49,045 bases of DNA from an uncultured Bacteroides sp. (GCA_947074275.1 CAMTPA010000016.1:1-49045), one strand, 5' to 3'. Counted from the stretch's first letter, positions 1 to 8,178 are shown. The notes: a model not told the origin generated them from the letters alone. Translations and numbers: made by a program.

Positions 1-239
1 CATTGCTTAAGAATGGCAGGCATATTATACCAATAAACAGGAAATTGCAACAATACTACATCAGCTTCTACAAGGCTTTTCTGTTCGGTCTCTATATCAA
101 TATTAAAATCAGGATATAGTTCTGAGATATTCTTTAGCGTTGCATCGGGATACCTCTCTATGAGCCGATCTATAATTGCTTTATTGGCAATTGACTTACT
201 ATAATTGCTATGGGCAAGAATAATGGTTAGTTTTTTCAT
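1..239 (-). CDS. NAD(P)H-dependent oxidoreductase, flavodoxin-like fold (partial)
   Basis: The open minus-strand frame starts at an ATG (237-239) and runs off the window's left edge, giving about 79 residues. The translation begins MKKLTIILAHSNYSKS and reaches FPVYWYNMPAILKQW. That is the characteristic N-terminal half of the KefF/MdaB/NQO1-like flavodoxin_2 family: a beta strand with a flavin-phosphate loop (HSNYSKS), then the conserved F-P-x-Y-W-x-x-P-A-x-L-K-x-W motif. Such proteins are cytoplasmic FMN/FAD quinone or nitro reductases using NAD(P)H. The catalytic C-terminal half is outside the window. The gene diverges from the restriction-like cassette starting at 471, so the 230-bp gap probably carries both promoters. 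It may mark the left flank of the accessory region. Confidence 0.85.
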   Translation of the reverse strand, partial: MKKLTIILAHSNYSKSIANKAIIDRLIERYPDATLKNISELYPDFNIDIETEQKSLVEADVVLLQFPVYWYNMPAILKQ

Positions 240-361
240 AATCTCTATTTGTTTCTATTTATATTAAATTGATGATTGTATAACGATTGCCACTCTATTT
301 TGGATGAATACATTTTACTTATTTAAGAACTGAATTATTGTTGCCCAGATAAATCTATGGT

Positions 362-397
362 TTTGTCTTCATAGAGTATATTTTTTTCATACATTTG
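362..397 (+). promoter_or_regulatory. Candidate Bacteroidota promoter for the methyltransferase cassette
   Basis: TACATTTG at 390-397 matches the -7 consensus TAnnTTTG, and TTTG at 362-365 could be the -33 element, although the 24-nt spacing is a little long. The leader to the ATG at 471 would be about 65 nt. It contains an ACGGT/ACCGT inverted repeat (415-419, 440-444) and a CGTATA direct repeat (421-426, 442-447), which might bind a regulator. Confidence 0.45.
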
Positions 398-470
398 CAT
401 ATATACATTTTTCAACGGTGCGTATAGAGCAACATAAGAACCGTATAACAGTAATAAAGAAAGATAGACT

Positions 471-3224
471 ATGGCAAAAAAGCAGAGTTTGAGCTACCAA
501 GATATTGAAACCTCATTAGAAATATTCAAAGAGCACGGTGTGGCGGCCTCCGAAGTGGGTTTTGCCATTCTAAAGGCTTTTGGCAAAAGCGATGCCGACA
601 TTCGCCGCTACAAGGAGGGCAAAGGGGTGTTGACCTCTTACGAGGGTCTGCTCATCAAAGGGCTGTTGGGCTATCGAGCTACTTCGACCCTTGCTATGAC
701 TGCTACATTAGAGGGTATGAAATGCGATGCTCAGGTGGTGAAAGCTGCGCCAAAAATCATTGCTGTGAGCGATGGAGAAAGGATATTGGCCTACGATATG
801 CGCGAAGGTGAGTCGTACGAAAATCCGCTTACTCGTCTTTATTGTGATTTTGCGTTCTTTTATCCGCTGTGTGGCGTGGAGCGTTTTGTTTCGATAGGCG
901 AAAGTCCTGCCGATGTAAAAGCGGCCGAGAAGTTAGCCAAACTACACGATGAGCTTCGTGCATACAATGACTTTAGTAGCAAAAGCGAGCTGCACGATCT
1001 GAATATCTTTATAGCCAGACTGCTGTTTTGCTTTTTTGCAGAAGATACAGGCATTTTCGAAGAGAACTTGTTTACCGGTTCTATTGTGCGCTACACAAAA
1101 GAGGACGGTAGCGACTTGGCCGACTATTTGGGTGCAACGTTCAATGTGATGGATATTCGTGAACGTAATGCCGATACGATGAAAATCATTACACAATTCC
1201 CCTATGTAAATGGTGGACTATTCTCCAATCATATTCAAATTCCAAAAATGAGCTTTAAGGCTCGACAGATCATCATGGAGTGTGGGGAGCTGAATTGGCA
1301 GGATATTAATCCCGATATTTTTGGCTCGATGATTCAAGCAGTGGTCGACCCCAATGTGCGTGCCAACCAAGGGATGCACTATACCAGCGTGCCCAACATT
1401 ATGAAGGTGATCAACCCGCTTTTCTTAGACGAACTGCGCGAGGAGTTCAACAAGCAGCAGGCTTTCTTCGACGAGAAGAAGCGGATGCGCGAGGTGGGTA
1501 TGCTCTCTACCAAGGCTTTCTACGAGGAAGTAAAGCCTATTGTGAAAGCAAACAATAAACTTTTGGCACGCATATCGAAGATGAAGTTTTTCGACCCGGC
1601 TTGTGGTAGCGGTAACTTCTTGATTATTGCTTACAAGATGTTGCGTCTGCTCGAAATGGATATATTGAGACTCAATCGTCAATGCTATGCACAGGGCGAA
1701 CTGGAGTTTATCGATGGCTCGTGCATCAAGCTCAATCAGTTTTATGGCATTGAGCTGTTGGACTTCCCTCACGAGATTGCTATGCTTTCTATGTGGCTGG
1801 CAGAACATCAGATGAACAAGAAGCTGCACGATGCTTTTAATGTAAATACGCGCGCTTTGCCTTTGCACAACATCACGCAGATTGTTTGTGGCAATGCTTG
1901 CCGTTTGGACTGGAGTGTAGTTTGTCCGCATACTGCTGAAGAGGAAGTATTTGTGTTTGGGAATCCGCCGTATTTAGGGGGCAAATTACAAGATAAAGAG
2001 CAAAAAAAAGATATTGATGTTGTATTAAAAGACATTGAGTCCAAAAGGCTTTTGGACTATATTTCATGTTGGTTTTATATAGGAGCTTTTTATATAGCAA
2101 ACAGTAAAGCTAAATTAGCGTTTGTTAGTACAAACTCTATATGCCAAGGGGAACAAGTCTCGATTTTATGGAATCCAATTCTAGCTATTGGGCTAAATAT
2201 TGCTTTTGCCGTACAATCTTTTAAATGGTCAAACAATGCAAAGTATAATGCAGGTGTAACTTGTGTTATAATTGGACTAGAAAATCAGAACAATAAGAAG
2301 AAAACCTTATATATAAATAATAACAAAATTCTAGTCGATAAAATTAACGCTTATCTCACGCCTGGAAGTGATACTATTGTATGTAAATCGACTAAATCTA
2401 TTTCAAACTTTCAAGACATTTCTTTTGGTAATATGGCATATGATGGAGGAGCACTTCTATTATCAAGCGATGAAAAAAATGAACTATTAAATAATGATTC
2501 TTCTCTATCACTATTTATAAAGAATCTTATTGGTGCATTAGAATTTATCCAAGGAAAACAAAGATTTTGTTTATGGATACATGATAATGAGTATCAGATA
2601 ATCAAAAATAATCCATTATTATTAGCCCGTTTTCAGAAGTGCAAAGAAAATAGATTAGGAAGTCCTGATGTAGCAGGCAGAAAACTTGCAGATACTCCAT
2701 ATAGATTTAGAGAACAGAATGAAGGGAATAAAGGTAAATATTCTATTTTCATACCAATGGTATCATCTGAAAATAGATCATACATACCTATGGGTTATTT
2801 AAGTAATAATAATATTATAGTAGCCCCCAATCTAGCCATTTACGATGCAGAAACTTGGCTATTCGGCATTCTAACCAGCAAAATGCACATGGCATGGGTA
2901 CGCACAGTAGGCGGAAGGCTAAAAACAGATTATCGTTATAGTGCTCAGCTCTGCTACAACACCTTCCCCTTCCCCAAAATAAGCGAAGACAAACGCGCCC
3001 AACTAACCGAAGCAGCCGAAGAGATACTTATCACTCGTGCCGGCCATCCCGAAAAGACATTAGCTGAGATGTACGACCCCGATAAGATGCCACAAGACCT
3101 TCGCGAAGCACATGCCACACTCGATGATGTGGTAGATAGCTGCTACCCAGGCTACCCATTCGCCAATGACGAAGCCCGCTTGGAGTGTTTGTTTAAGTTG
3201 TACGAGAAGATGACGGGGAAATAA
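471..3224 (+). CDS. MmeI/YeeA-family class I SAM-dependent DNA methyltransferase
   Basis: At 917 residues this is the usual size for the MmeI-like family of adenine-N6 DNA methyltransferases. Seen: a helical spacer around 175-325 (LNIFIARLLFCFFAEDTGIF, FPYVNGGLF, GMHYTSVPNI); SAM-binding motif I D375-PACGSGNFL; and catalytic motif IV G497-NPPY-501. A specificity (TRD) region of about 505-790 and a C-terminal helical part follow. MmeI itself carries a PD-ExK nuclease at its N-terminus. Here I see no convincing D-x(n)-E-x-K in residues 1-155, so cleavage may be supplied by the nucleases encoded downstream. Its likely role is to mark host DNA within a multi-subunit restriction system. The next gene begins 24 bp after the stop, suggesting one operon. 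The central segment is extremely AT-rich compared with both ends. Confidence 0.88.
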   Translation: MAKKQSLSYQDIETSLEIFKEHGVAASEVGFAILKAFGKSDADIRRYKEGKGVLTSYEGLLIKGLLGYRATSTLAMTATLEGMKCDAQVVKAAPKIIAVSDGERILAYDMREGESYENPLTRLYCDFAFFYPLCGVERFVSIGESPADVKAAEKLAKLHDELRAYNDFSSKSELHDLNIFIARLLFCFFAEDTGIFEENLFTGSIVRYTKEDGSDLADYLGATFNVMDIRERNADTMKIITQFPYVNGGLFSNHIQIPKMSFKARQIIMECGELNWQDINPDIFGSMIQAVVDPNVRANQGMHYTSVPNIMKVINPLFLDELREEFNKQQAFFDEKKRMREVGMLSTKAFYEEVKPIVKANNKLLARISKMKFFDPACGSGNFLIIAYKMLRLLEMDILRLNRQCYAQGELEFIDGSCIKLNQFYGIELLDFPHEIAMLSMWLAEHQMNKKLHDAFNVNTRALPLHNITQIVCGNACRLDWSVVCPHTAEEEVFVFGNPPYLGGKLQDKEQKKDIDVVLKDIESKRLLDYISCWFYIGAFYIANSKAKLAFVSTNSICQGEQVSILWNPILAIGLNIAFAVQSFKWSNNAKYNAGVTCVIIGLENQNNKKKTLYINNNKILVDKINAYLTPGSDTIVCKSTKSISNFQDISFGNMAYDGGALLLSSDEKNELLNNDSSLSLFIKNLIGALEFIQGKQRFCLWIHDNEYQIIKNNPLLLARFQKCKENRLGSPDVAGRKLADTPYRFREQNEGNKGKYSIFIPMVSSENRSYIPMGYLSNNNIIVAPNLAIYDAETWLFGILTSKMHMAWVRTVGGRLKTDYRYSAQLCYNTFPFPKISEDKRAQLTEAAEEILITRAGHPEKTLAEMYDPDKMPQDLREAHATLDDVVDSCYPGYPFANDEARLECLFKLYEKMTGK
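1975..2835 (+). other. AT-rich insert covering the methyltransferase TRD region
   Basis: Within the methyltransferase gene the base composition falls abruptly just after the NPPY motif and recovers near residue 788. By hand count, 2281-2340 has 12 G/C of 60 and 2461-2520 has 13 of 60, while 1441-1500 and 2941-3000 each have 33 of 60. The frame stays open throughout. The affected part corresponds to where MmeI-family enzymes hold target recognition, so this looks like a recombined specificity cassette. Confidence 0.6.
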
Positions 3225-3248
3225 AATAACTATTGAAAGCACTTCGAT

Positions 3249-4307
3249 ATGAAAGACGAACTATGGCCCATTGGGTTGGATGAATATAACGAAATACTGC
3301 AACGCGCTGTTGCAGTTATCGACGAAACTCGTGTTACCATTGCACGACAGGTTAATACTAGCATATCCTCAGCATATTGGGAGCTTGGTAAGCTCCTCAA
3401 TGAACGCAAATTGGAGAGCAAGCATGGTAGCAGTGTGGTGCGACAACTTTCTGCAGATTTAAAGGAACACTATCCCAAGATGGGGTTCTCACCCAGAAAT
3501 CTATGGAATATGAAGAGCTTCTATCTTCGCTATCGTGATGCTGATACAAAAGTGCAACAGAGCGTTGCACTTTTGCCATGGGGACACAATATGCTATTGA
3601 TCAGCAAAAATACGACCGATGATGAGGTGCTATTCTACGCCAACGAATGTTTCACAAAAGGTTGGAACAGAGATTTATTGCTCAATGCCATCAAACTTGA
3701 TATGTATGGAAATAAACCTCTTATGGCTCCCGATAACAACTTTGGTAAAACATTACCCATTGCTCAAGTCTTGTATGCCAACGAAGTGTTTAGAAGCACT
3801 TATAATTTAGGTTTTTTAGGAGTAACAAATCCAATATTAGAGTTAGAACTGGAACGTAGATTATTAGCCAAAATTACAACATTCCTTTTGGAGTTAGGGA
3901 AAGGCTTCTGTTTTATTGGTAATCAACACGTACTTGAATTTAACGGTAAAGAGTCAAAGGTAGATATGTTGTTTTACCATCGAGGACTTAAATGTCTAAT
4001 AGCTATTGACCTCAAAATAGGTCAATTTATTCCTGAATATGCAGGAAAAATGAATTACTACCTATCATTACTCGATCGATTGGAACGCGGTGAAGGAGAC
4101 AACCGTTCAATTGGTATTATTCTCTGTGCCGAGAAAGACCACGTAGAAGTTGAATTGGCATTAGAAGATATGGGAAAACCTATTGGCGTTGCAGATTATC
4201 AACTCATTGTTCCTAAAAAGCAATTGGAAGCCATTGTGAAAGATGAAATAAAAGCATTCAAAAAGGAAAACTTAAACATAGAATCTGATGGAAAACAAAC
4301 AGAATAA
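3249..4307 (+). CDS. DUF1016/YhcG family PD-(D/E)XK nuclease domain protein
   Basis: The 352-residue protein has the two-part DUF1016 layout. The N-terminal helical domain (about 10-160) holds the family phrases AYWELGKLLNERK, LSADLKEHYPKMGFSPRNLWNM and LPWGHNMLLI. The C-terminal nuclease domain (about 175-340) holds LELELERRL, a probable catalytic D239 (KVDMLFYHR), then D254-L-K256-IG and the PEYAGKMNYYL helix. The usual acid in the second motif is Glu (ELK); here it is Asp, a conservative change. Family members are predicted DNA nucleases often found beside restriction genes. The gene sits between the methyltransferase and the helicase and overlaps the latter by 20 bp, so it may provide the cleavage activity the methyltransferase appears to lack. 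Confidence 0.88.
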   Translation: MKDELWPIGLDEYNEILQRAVAVIDETRVTIARQVNTSISSAYWELGKLLNERKLESKHGSSVVRQLSADLKEHYPKMGFSPRNLWNMKSFYLRYRDADTKVQQSVALLPWGHNMLLISKNTTDDEVLFYANECFTKGWNRDLLLNAIKLDMYGNKPLMAPDNNFGKTLPIAQVLYANEVFRSTYNLGFLGVTNPILELELERRLLAKITTFLLELGKGFCFIGNQHVLEFNGKESKVDMLFYHRGLKCLIAIDLKIGQFIPEYAGKMNYYLSLLDRLERGEGDNRSIGIILCAEKDHVEVELALEDMGKPIGVADYQLIVPKKQLEAIVKDEIKAFKKENLNIESDGKQTE

Positions 4308-6327
4308 CTTTGTAGATATACACTACGCTCAAACACACCAATCGACCAATACCAACGAGCTGGGTATGCGCGAAATGCAGGCCAAGGCCTATAAGTATCG
4401 TGACCAACGCTTCCTACTCATCAAAGCACCGCCAGCCAGCGGAAAAAGCCGTGCGCTAATGTTTATCGCTTTGGACAAACTCGAAAACCAAAGCATCAAG
4501 AAAGTGATAGTAGCTGTGCCCGAAAAGAGTATTGGCCGATCGTTTAAAGACACTTCGTTGAAAAAACACGGATTCTTTGCCGATTGGAAAGTAGCTCCCT
4601 ACTACAACCTCTGTATGCCCTATGGCAATGAGAATGACAAAGCAGGAATCTTTTGTGAATTTATGCGCAACACCACAACCAAAGTGTTGATATGCCCCCA
4701 CGCCACGCTACGCAATGCGATGAAACAACTCGATGATGCCGAATGGAACAATTGTCTATTGGCAATAGATGAGTTTCATCATACCAGTGCCGATGCAGAA
4801 AATGGCTTGGGCGATGTGGTGCGACGTGTGATGAACAACTCTACTGGCCATATAGTGGCTATGACTGGCAGCTACTTCCGTGGCGATGGCATCCCCGTGC
4901 TAAGAGCCGAAGACGAAGCTCGCTTCTATCCCGTGACCTACAACTATTATCAGCAACTCAATGGCTATCAGCATCTGAAAAACCTAATATTGGGCTATCA
5001 TTTCTACAAAGGGTCTTATCTGGACCATATCAGTGAAGTGCTCGACACCAATCGCAAGACAATTATTCACATACCATCGTCTAATAGCAGGGCGGCTTCA
5101 GGCAAAGGCAAATACAGCGATGTGGCCGAGATATTGCAGTTAATAGGCGAAGAGGTGTCACACGATTACAATCGTGGCATCTACACCATCAAGACAAAAG
5201 AGGGCAGATTGCTCAAGGTGGCCGACCTTGTGGAAGATACAGGTAATACCCGCGAGTTGGTATATTCATACCTTAATAAAATAAAGAGTGCCGACGATAT
5301 GGATATTATCATTGCTCTTGGCACAGCCAAAGAGGGTTTTGACTGGGAGTGGTGCGACACTTGCCTCACCGTGGGCGTGCGTGGTTCGCTCACCGAAGTG
5401 GTTCAGATTATAGGCCGTTGCACACGCGACAGTGCAGGAAAAGAGACTGCCCGTTTCATCAATATGATAGCTATGCCCGATGTGGAACAACCAGAGGTGA
5501 AAGTGGCAGTGAACGATTTCTTGAAAGCTATCACCGCCTCTTTGCTGATGGAGCAGGTGATGGCTCCAAGCTGGAACTTCAAAACCACCAAAGAAGATGA
5601 AACCGACAATGAGAGCGACACAGTACGTACTCTTGTGGTAGAAGGGCTGAAACCGTTGTCGAGCGTGAAAACCAAACAAATAGTAGAAGAACAATTAGAC
5701 GACTTGAAAGCAAGCATTTTGCAAGACGAAATGGTGGTGAAAGCCATTAGTGGTAGCACCACAGCCGAGGCCATCACACAACGTTTGATTCCTAAAGTGA
5801 TTCGTGAAAAATATCCCGACTTGACAGATGGAGAAGTGGAAGAGGTGCGCCAGCGTGTGGTGCTCGACACCATCGTCAAAGGCAATGACATTGTAGATGA
5901 TAAAGGAAACCCTATCGACCTGAACGACATAAAGCAAAGTGGCGAAAATGGGGAAAGTGAGGGTAACAGGTGGATAAATTTGACCAAACGCTTTATCAAT
6001 ATCGATGATTTGAAAATCAACCTAATAGACACCATCAATCCCTATCAGCGTGCCTACGAGGTGTTATCTAAAACGGTAGATGCGCCAACTTTGAAAATTA
6101 TTCAAGACACCATAGCCGTGCAAAAATCAGATATGCCGCTCGACGTAGCTATCAAACTATTTAAAGGGCCTTTGAAAGAGTGGGTTGCAGAACACAATGG
6201 TCAAAAGCCATCAATGAATGCGCCCGACCCCAAAACACGAGAATTGGCATGCGCCTATCAGGTGATTAAGAATCTCAAAGAGCGCAAAATGAAAGGACTG
6301 GAATATGAACCCGAAAACAACAAATAG
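4288..6327 (+). CDS. Superfamily 2 DEAD/DEAH-type helicase of a restriction-like cassette
   Basis: The 679-residue protein shows SF2 motifs in order: a Q-like region before APPASGKS (Walker A, K53), motif II D161-EFH, motif III-like T193-GS, and motif VI Q373-IIGRCTR-380 preceded by GTAKEGFDWEWCD. The remaining 280 residues form an acidic helical tail of unknown fold. This resembles the Res/HsdR/UvrB-like translocases used in multi-subunit restriction, but no nuclease domain is fused. Translation probably couples to the DUF1016 gene because the ATG lies 20 bp before that gene's stop. Only 2 bp separate it from the next small gene. I infer that it translocates or unwinds DNA for the neighbouring nucleases. 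Confidence 0.85.
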   Translation: MENKQNNFVDIHYAQTHQSTNTNELGMREMQAKAYKYRDQRFLLIKAPPASGKSRALMFIALDKLENQSIKKVIVAVPEKSIGRSFKDTSLKKHGFFADWKVAPYYNLCMPYGNENDKAGIFCEFMRNTTTKVLICPHATLRNAMKQLDDAEWNNCLLAIDEFHHTSADAENGLGDVVRRVMNNSTGHIVAMTGSYFRGDGIPVLRAEDEARFYPVTYNYYQQLNGYQHLKNLILGYHFYKGSYLDHISEVLDTNRKTIIHIPSSNSRAASGKGKYSDVAEILQLIGEEVSHDYNRGIYTIKTKEGRLLKVADLVEDTGNTRELVYSYLNKIKSADDMDIIIALGTAKEGFDWEWCDTCLTVGVRGSLTEVVQIIGRCTRDSAGKETARFINMIAMPDVEQPEVKVAVNDFLKAITASLLMEQVMAPSWNFKTTKEDETDNESDTVRTLVVEGLKPLSSVKTKQIVEEQLDDLKASILQDEMVVKAISGSTTAEAITQRLIPKVIREKYPDLTDGEVEEVRQRVVLDTIVKGNDIVDDKGNPIDLNDIKQSGENGESEGNRWINLTKRFINIDDLKINLIDTINPYQRAYEVLSKTVDAPTLKIIQDTIAVQKSDMPLDVAIKLFKGPLKEWVAEHNGQKPSMNAPDPKTRELACAYQVIKNLKERKMKGLEYEPENNK

Positions 6328-6329
6328 GT

Positions 6330-6599
6330 ATGGAATGGCCACAAGAACTTTTAGATTTGTTTGATGACCCATTATTGGATGACGTTCGTCCCAAAACAGC
6401 ATCTATTACCCCCGATGACAGACGTATAAAAACGTTGTTTGAAATAACCGAATGGGTGGAAGCGCACGAAGGACGTACTCCTCAAAGCACAGGCGACTTG
6501 AAAGAAAAAATGCTGGCACGCTCATTGGCTGCATTACAACGTGATGCCAATGAAGGGCTAAAAACCTACGATAGCTTACACCTTTTAACGGAGGAATAA
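6330..6599 (+). CDS. Small acidic helicase-associated protein
   Basis: The 89-residue protein starts 2 bp after the helicase stop and ends 2 bp before the GIY-YIG gene, so it is clearly part of the operon. Its N-terminus (ELLDLFDDPLLDDV) closely matches the N-terminus of the next protein (DELNEILNDPLLDLS). The rest (about 30-85) is helical, with ITEWVEAHEGRTPQS resembling the short repeats called helicase-associated domains. I do not recognise a catalytic motif. The shared DPLLD segment suggests that both proteins dock on the same partner, perhaps the helicase. Function unknown. Confidence 0.7.
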   Translation: MEWPQELLDLFDDPLLDDVRPKTASITPDDRRIKTLFEITEWVEAHEGRTPQSTGDLKEKMLARSLAALQRDANEGLKTYDSLHLLTEE

Positions 6600-6601
6600 A
6601 T

Positions 6602-7828
6602 ATGAATATAGAAGACGAGTTGAACGAGATTTTGAACGACCCATTGCTGGATCTTTCGGACAAAGAGAAGGAACTGTTTGATATTCCAGCTGATATGAAG
6701 AGAGTGCAAGATAAACGTAAAAAGGCAGAATACATAGCACAGCGAAAAGTTTGTGAGGACTTTGACAAATTTAGATACCTGTTCTCACTGGTTCATCACG
6801 AGCTGAAGACAGGTAAAAGAAGTTTAGTCAAATTATCGAAGACTGATAATATAAAGCCTGGAGTGTTTTTTATCATAGGCGGGCAATTAGTTTTTTTGGA
6901 AAGTATGGATGAAAAAAAACTTAATGTCAATAATAAACGATTCGACTGCCGTACCAGATGTATCTACGAGAATGGTACAGAATCAGATATTTTGCTGCAA
7001 ACACTTAGAAAGGGGGTTATGGACGATGGTTATGCCATTACTGAAACTCAAGAAGAGACAGAACAATCGATGTTTAACCCAAATGCGTTAACAGATAGTG
7101 ACCAAGTGACGGGTTATATTTATATTTTGAGTTCTCTTTCTACTCTGCCCGACATAGCAAATCAAAGCGATTTGTATAAAATAGGCTTTACTATCAATGC
7201 AGTAGAAGAACGCACAGCCAATGCGGTGAATGATCCAACCTATCTGCTGGCTCCTGTAAAGATTGAAGCCTCTTACAAGATTGTGAATCTGAACAGTCAT
7301 ATATTCGAGAAATTGATTCACCAGGTGCTCGATGTTGTTCAGATGCAAATCACCATAACCGACAACAAAGGAGTGACTTATCACCCTAAAGAGTGGTACG
7401 CTGTTCCTCTTCCCGTAATAGAAACAATCATAAAAAAAATATTAGACGGAACTATCACTAAATACATCTACAACCCCCAACTAAAATGTTTGGAGAAAAC
7501 GATTGTAAAAACAGAATCTACATTTGACACTAAAGGTATGAAAGTGTTGACCTTGAATATCAAGAAAATCTATTTTGATGAGATTATAAAAGGTGAAAAG
7601 ACAGTAGAGTTTAGAGAGTTGAAGCAAACAACAATAAATAGATACACCTACATTGACGAAGCGGACAGCAAGCGATACCTCCGCAGATATGATGCGCTTC
7701 GGCTATTTGTGGGTTATAGCAAGAACCGCGAAAGTGCAATTGTAGAGGTTATTAATATAACATACAACGAAGGAGTTGTAGAGTATCATCTTGGGAAAGT
7801 TCTTGAGTATATCACCAAGAATATATGA
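6602..7828 (+). CDS. GIY-YIG nuclease fused to a C-terminal ASCH domain
   Basis: This 408-residue protein has three parts. Residues 1-160 are charged and helical and begin with the NDPLLD motif shared with the preceding small protein. Residues about 168-285 form a GIY-YIG nuclease of the T5orf172/MUG113 type: G171-YIYIL, Y192-KIGFT, R204 and a likely catalytic Glu at E236. Residues 313-408 (MKVLTLNIKKIYFDEIIKGEKTVEFREL) match an ASCH domain, a PUA-like fold that binds RNA or modified nucleotides. Its role as last gene of the cassette is probably DNA cleavage. The ASCH module could sense modified bases or RNA, which is inference. An in-frame ATG at 7538 lies exactly at the ASCH boundary. Confidence 0.85.
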   Translation: MNIEDELNEILNDPLLDLSDKEKELFDIPADMKRVQDKRKKAEYIAQRKVCEDFDKFRYLFSLVHHELKTGKRSLVKLSKTDNIKPGVFFIIGGQLVFLESMDEKKLNVNNKRFDCRTRCIYENGTESDILLQTLRKGVMDDGYAITETQEETEQSMFNPNALTDSDQVTGYIYILSSLSTLPDIANQSDLYKIGFTINAVEERTANAVNDPTYLLAPVKIEASYKIVNLNSHIFEKLIHQVLDVVQMQITITDNKGVTYHPKEWYAVPLPVIETIIKKILDGTITKYIYNPQLKCLEKTIVKTESTFDTKGMKVLTLNIKKIYFDEIIKGEKTVEFRELKQTTINRYTYIDEADSKRYLRRYDALRLFVGYSKNRESAIVEVINITYNEGVVEYHLGKVLEYITKNI

Positions 7829-7842
7829 CATCATTCAAGTTT

Positions 7843-7870
7843 AGTAAGTTCAATAGACTTGCTTTAATTT
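7843..7870 (+). terminator. Weak candidate terminator after the restriction-like cassette
   Basis: A 7-bp stem (7843-7849 with 7857-7863, one G-T pair) around a 7-nt loop is followed by a T-rich run. It lies 15 bp after the GIY-YIG gene stop. The stem is short, so this is only a candidate. Confidence 0.3.
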
Positions 7871-7939
7871 GTAAATTTTGGATATATGCTTAATTGTTGA
7901 TAATAGCATCATATATATTCTGTTGTTTGGACTTGCTAA

Positions 7940-8086
7940 ATAATTATAGACAATAAGCTAAAATGTAAACTACGCTATAAATCGGCACACGCAACAAATA
8001 GCGTTTTAATCTCGGTGATAAAGAAGTATATCGAAACCAGAAAAGACAAACGTATGCTGGAGCAATGGGTGGGTAGATGGATTTAG
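7940..8086 (+). pseudogene. Possible relic of a coding sequence in the 350-bp gap
   Basis: The 7829-8178 gap between the two accessory modules contains no normal gene. One plus-strand frame is open for 48 codons, from a TAA just before 7940 to a TAG at 8084-8086. It has no ATG until near its end. It ends in a protein-like, charged segment (VIKKYIETRKDKRMLEQWVG) that looks like the C-terminus of a once longer protein. I cannot assign a family, and it could be chance. Confidence 0.3.
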
Positions 8087-8145
8087 CTATTGACTTTTTT
8101 ACAATTAAGTGAGCTGCATTATAAAGTGGAACAGCATCTTTTTGC

Positions 8146-8153
8146 TATTTTTG
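8146..8153 (+). promoter_or_regulatory. -7 promoter element for the ATPase/DUF4276 pair
   Basis: TATTTTTG at 8146-8153 fits TAnnTTTG and lies 25 bp before the ATG at 8179. I see no good TTTG at the expected -33 position. It indicates that the pair has its own promoter and is not just the tail of the upstream cassette. Confidence 0.5.
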
Positions 8154-8178
8154 TATCAAGACTAATAAACAATAGAAA

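Noticed and set aside
471..935. N-terminal PD-ExK nuclease in the methyltransferase, as in MmeI
   Set aside because: I could not find a convincing D-x(n)-E-x-K arrangement in residues 1-155. The only E-x-K-like piece (KEGKG near residue 50) lacks the expected context.
5403..6038. 211-codon minus-strand open frame opposite the helicase gene
   Set aside because: It lies wholly inside the well-supported helicase gene, gives a serine-rich sequence without any known motif, and has no promoter or conserved domain.
471..7828. Classical type I or type III restriction system, BREX or DISARM
   Set aside because: There is no HsdS, no Mod/Res pair with a fused nuclease, no PglZ or BrxC, and no DrmA/DrmB. 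Only single components (methyltransferase, helicase) resemble those systems.
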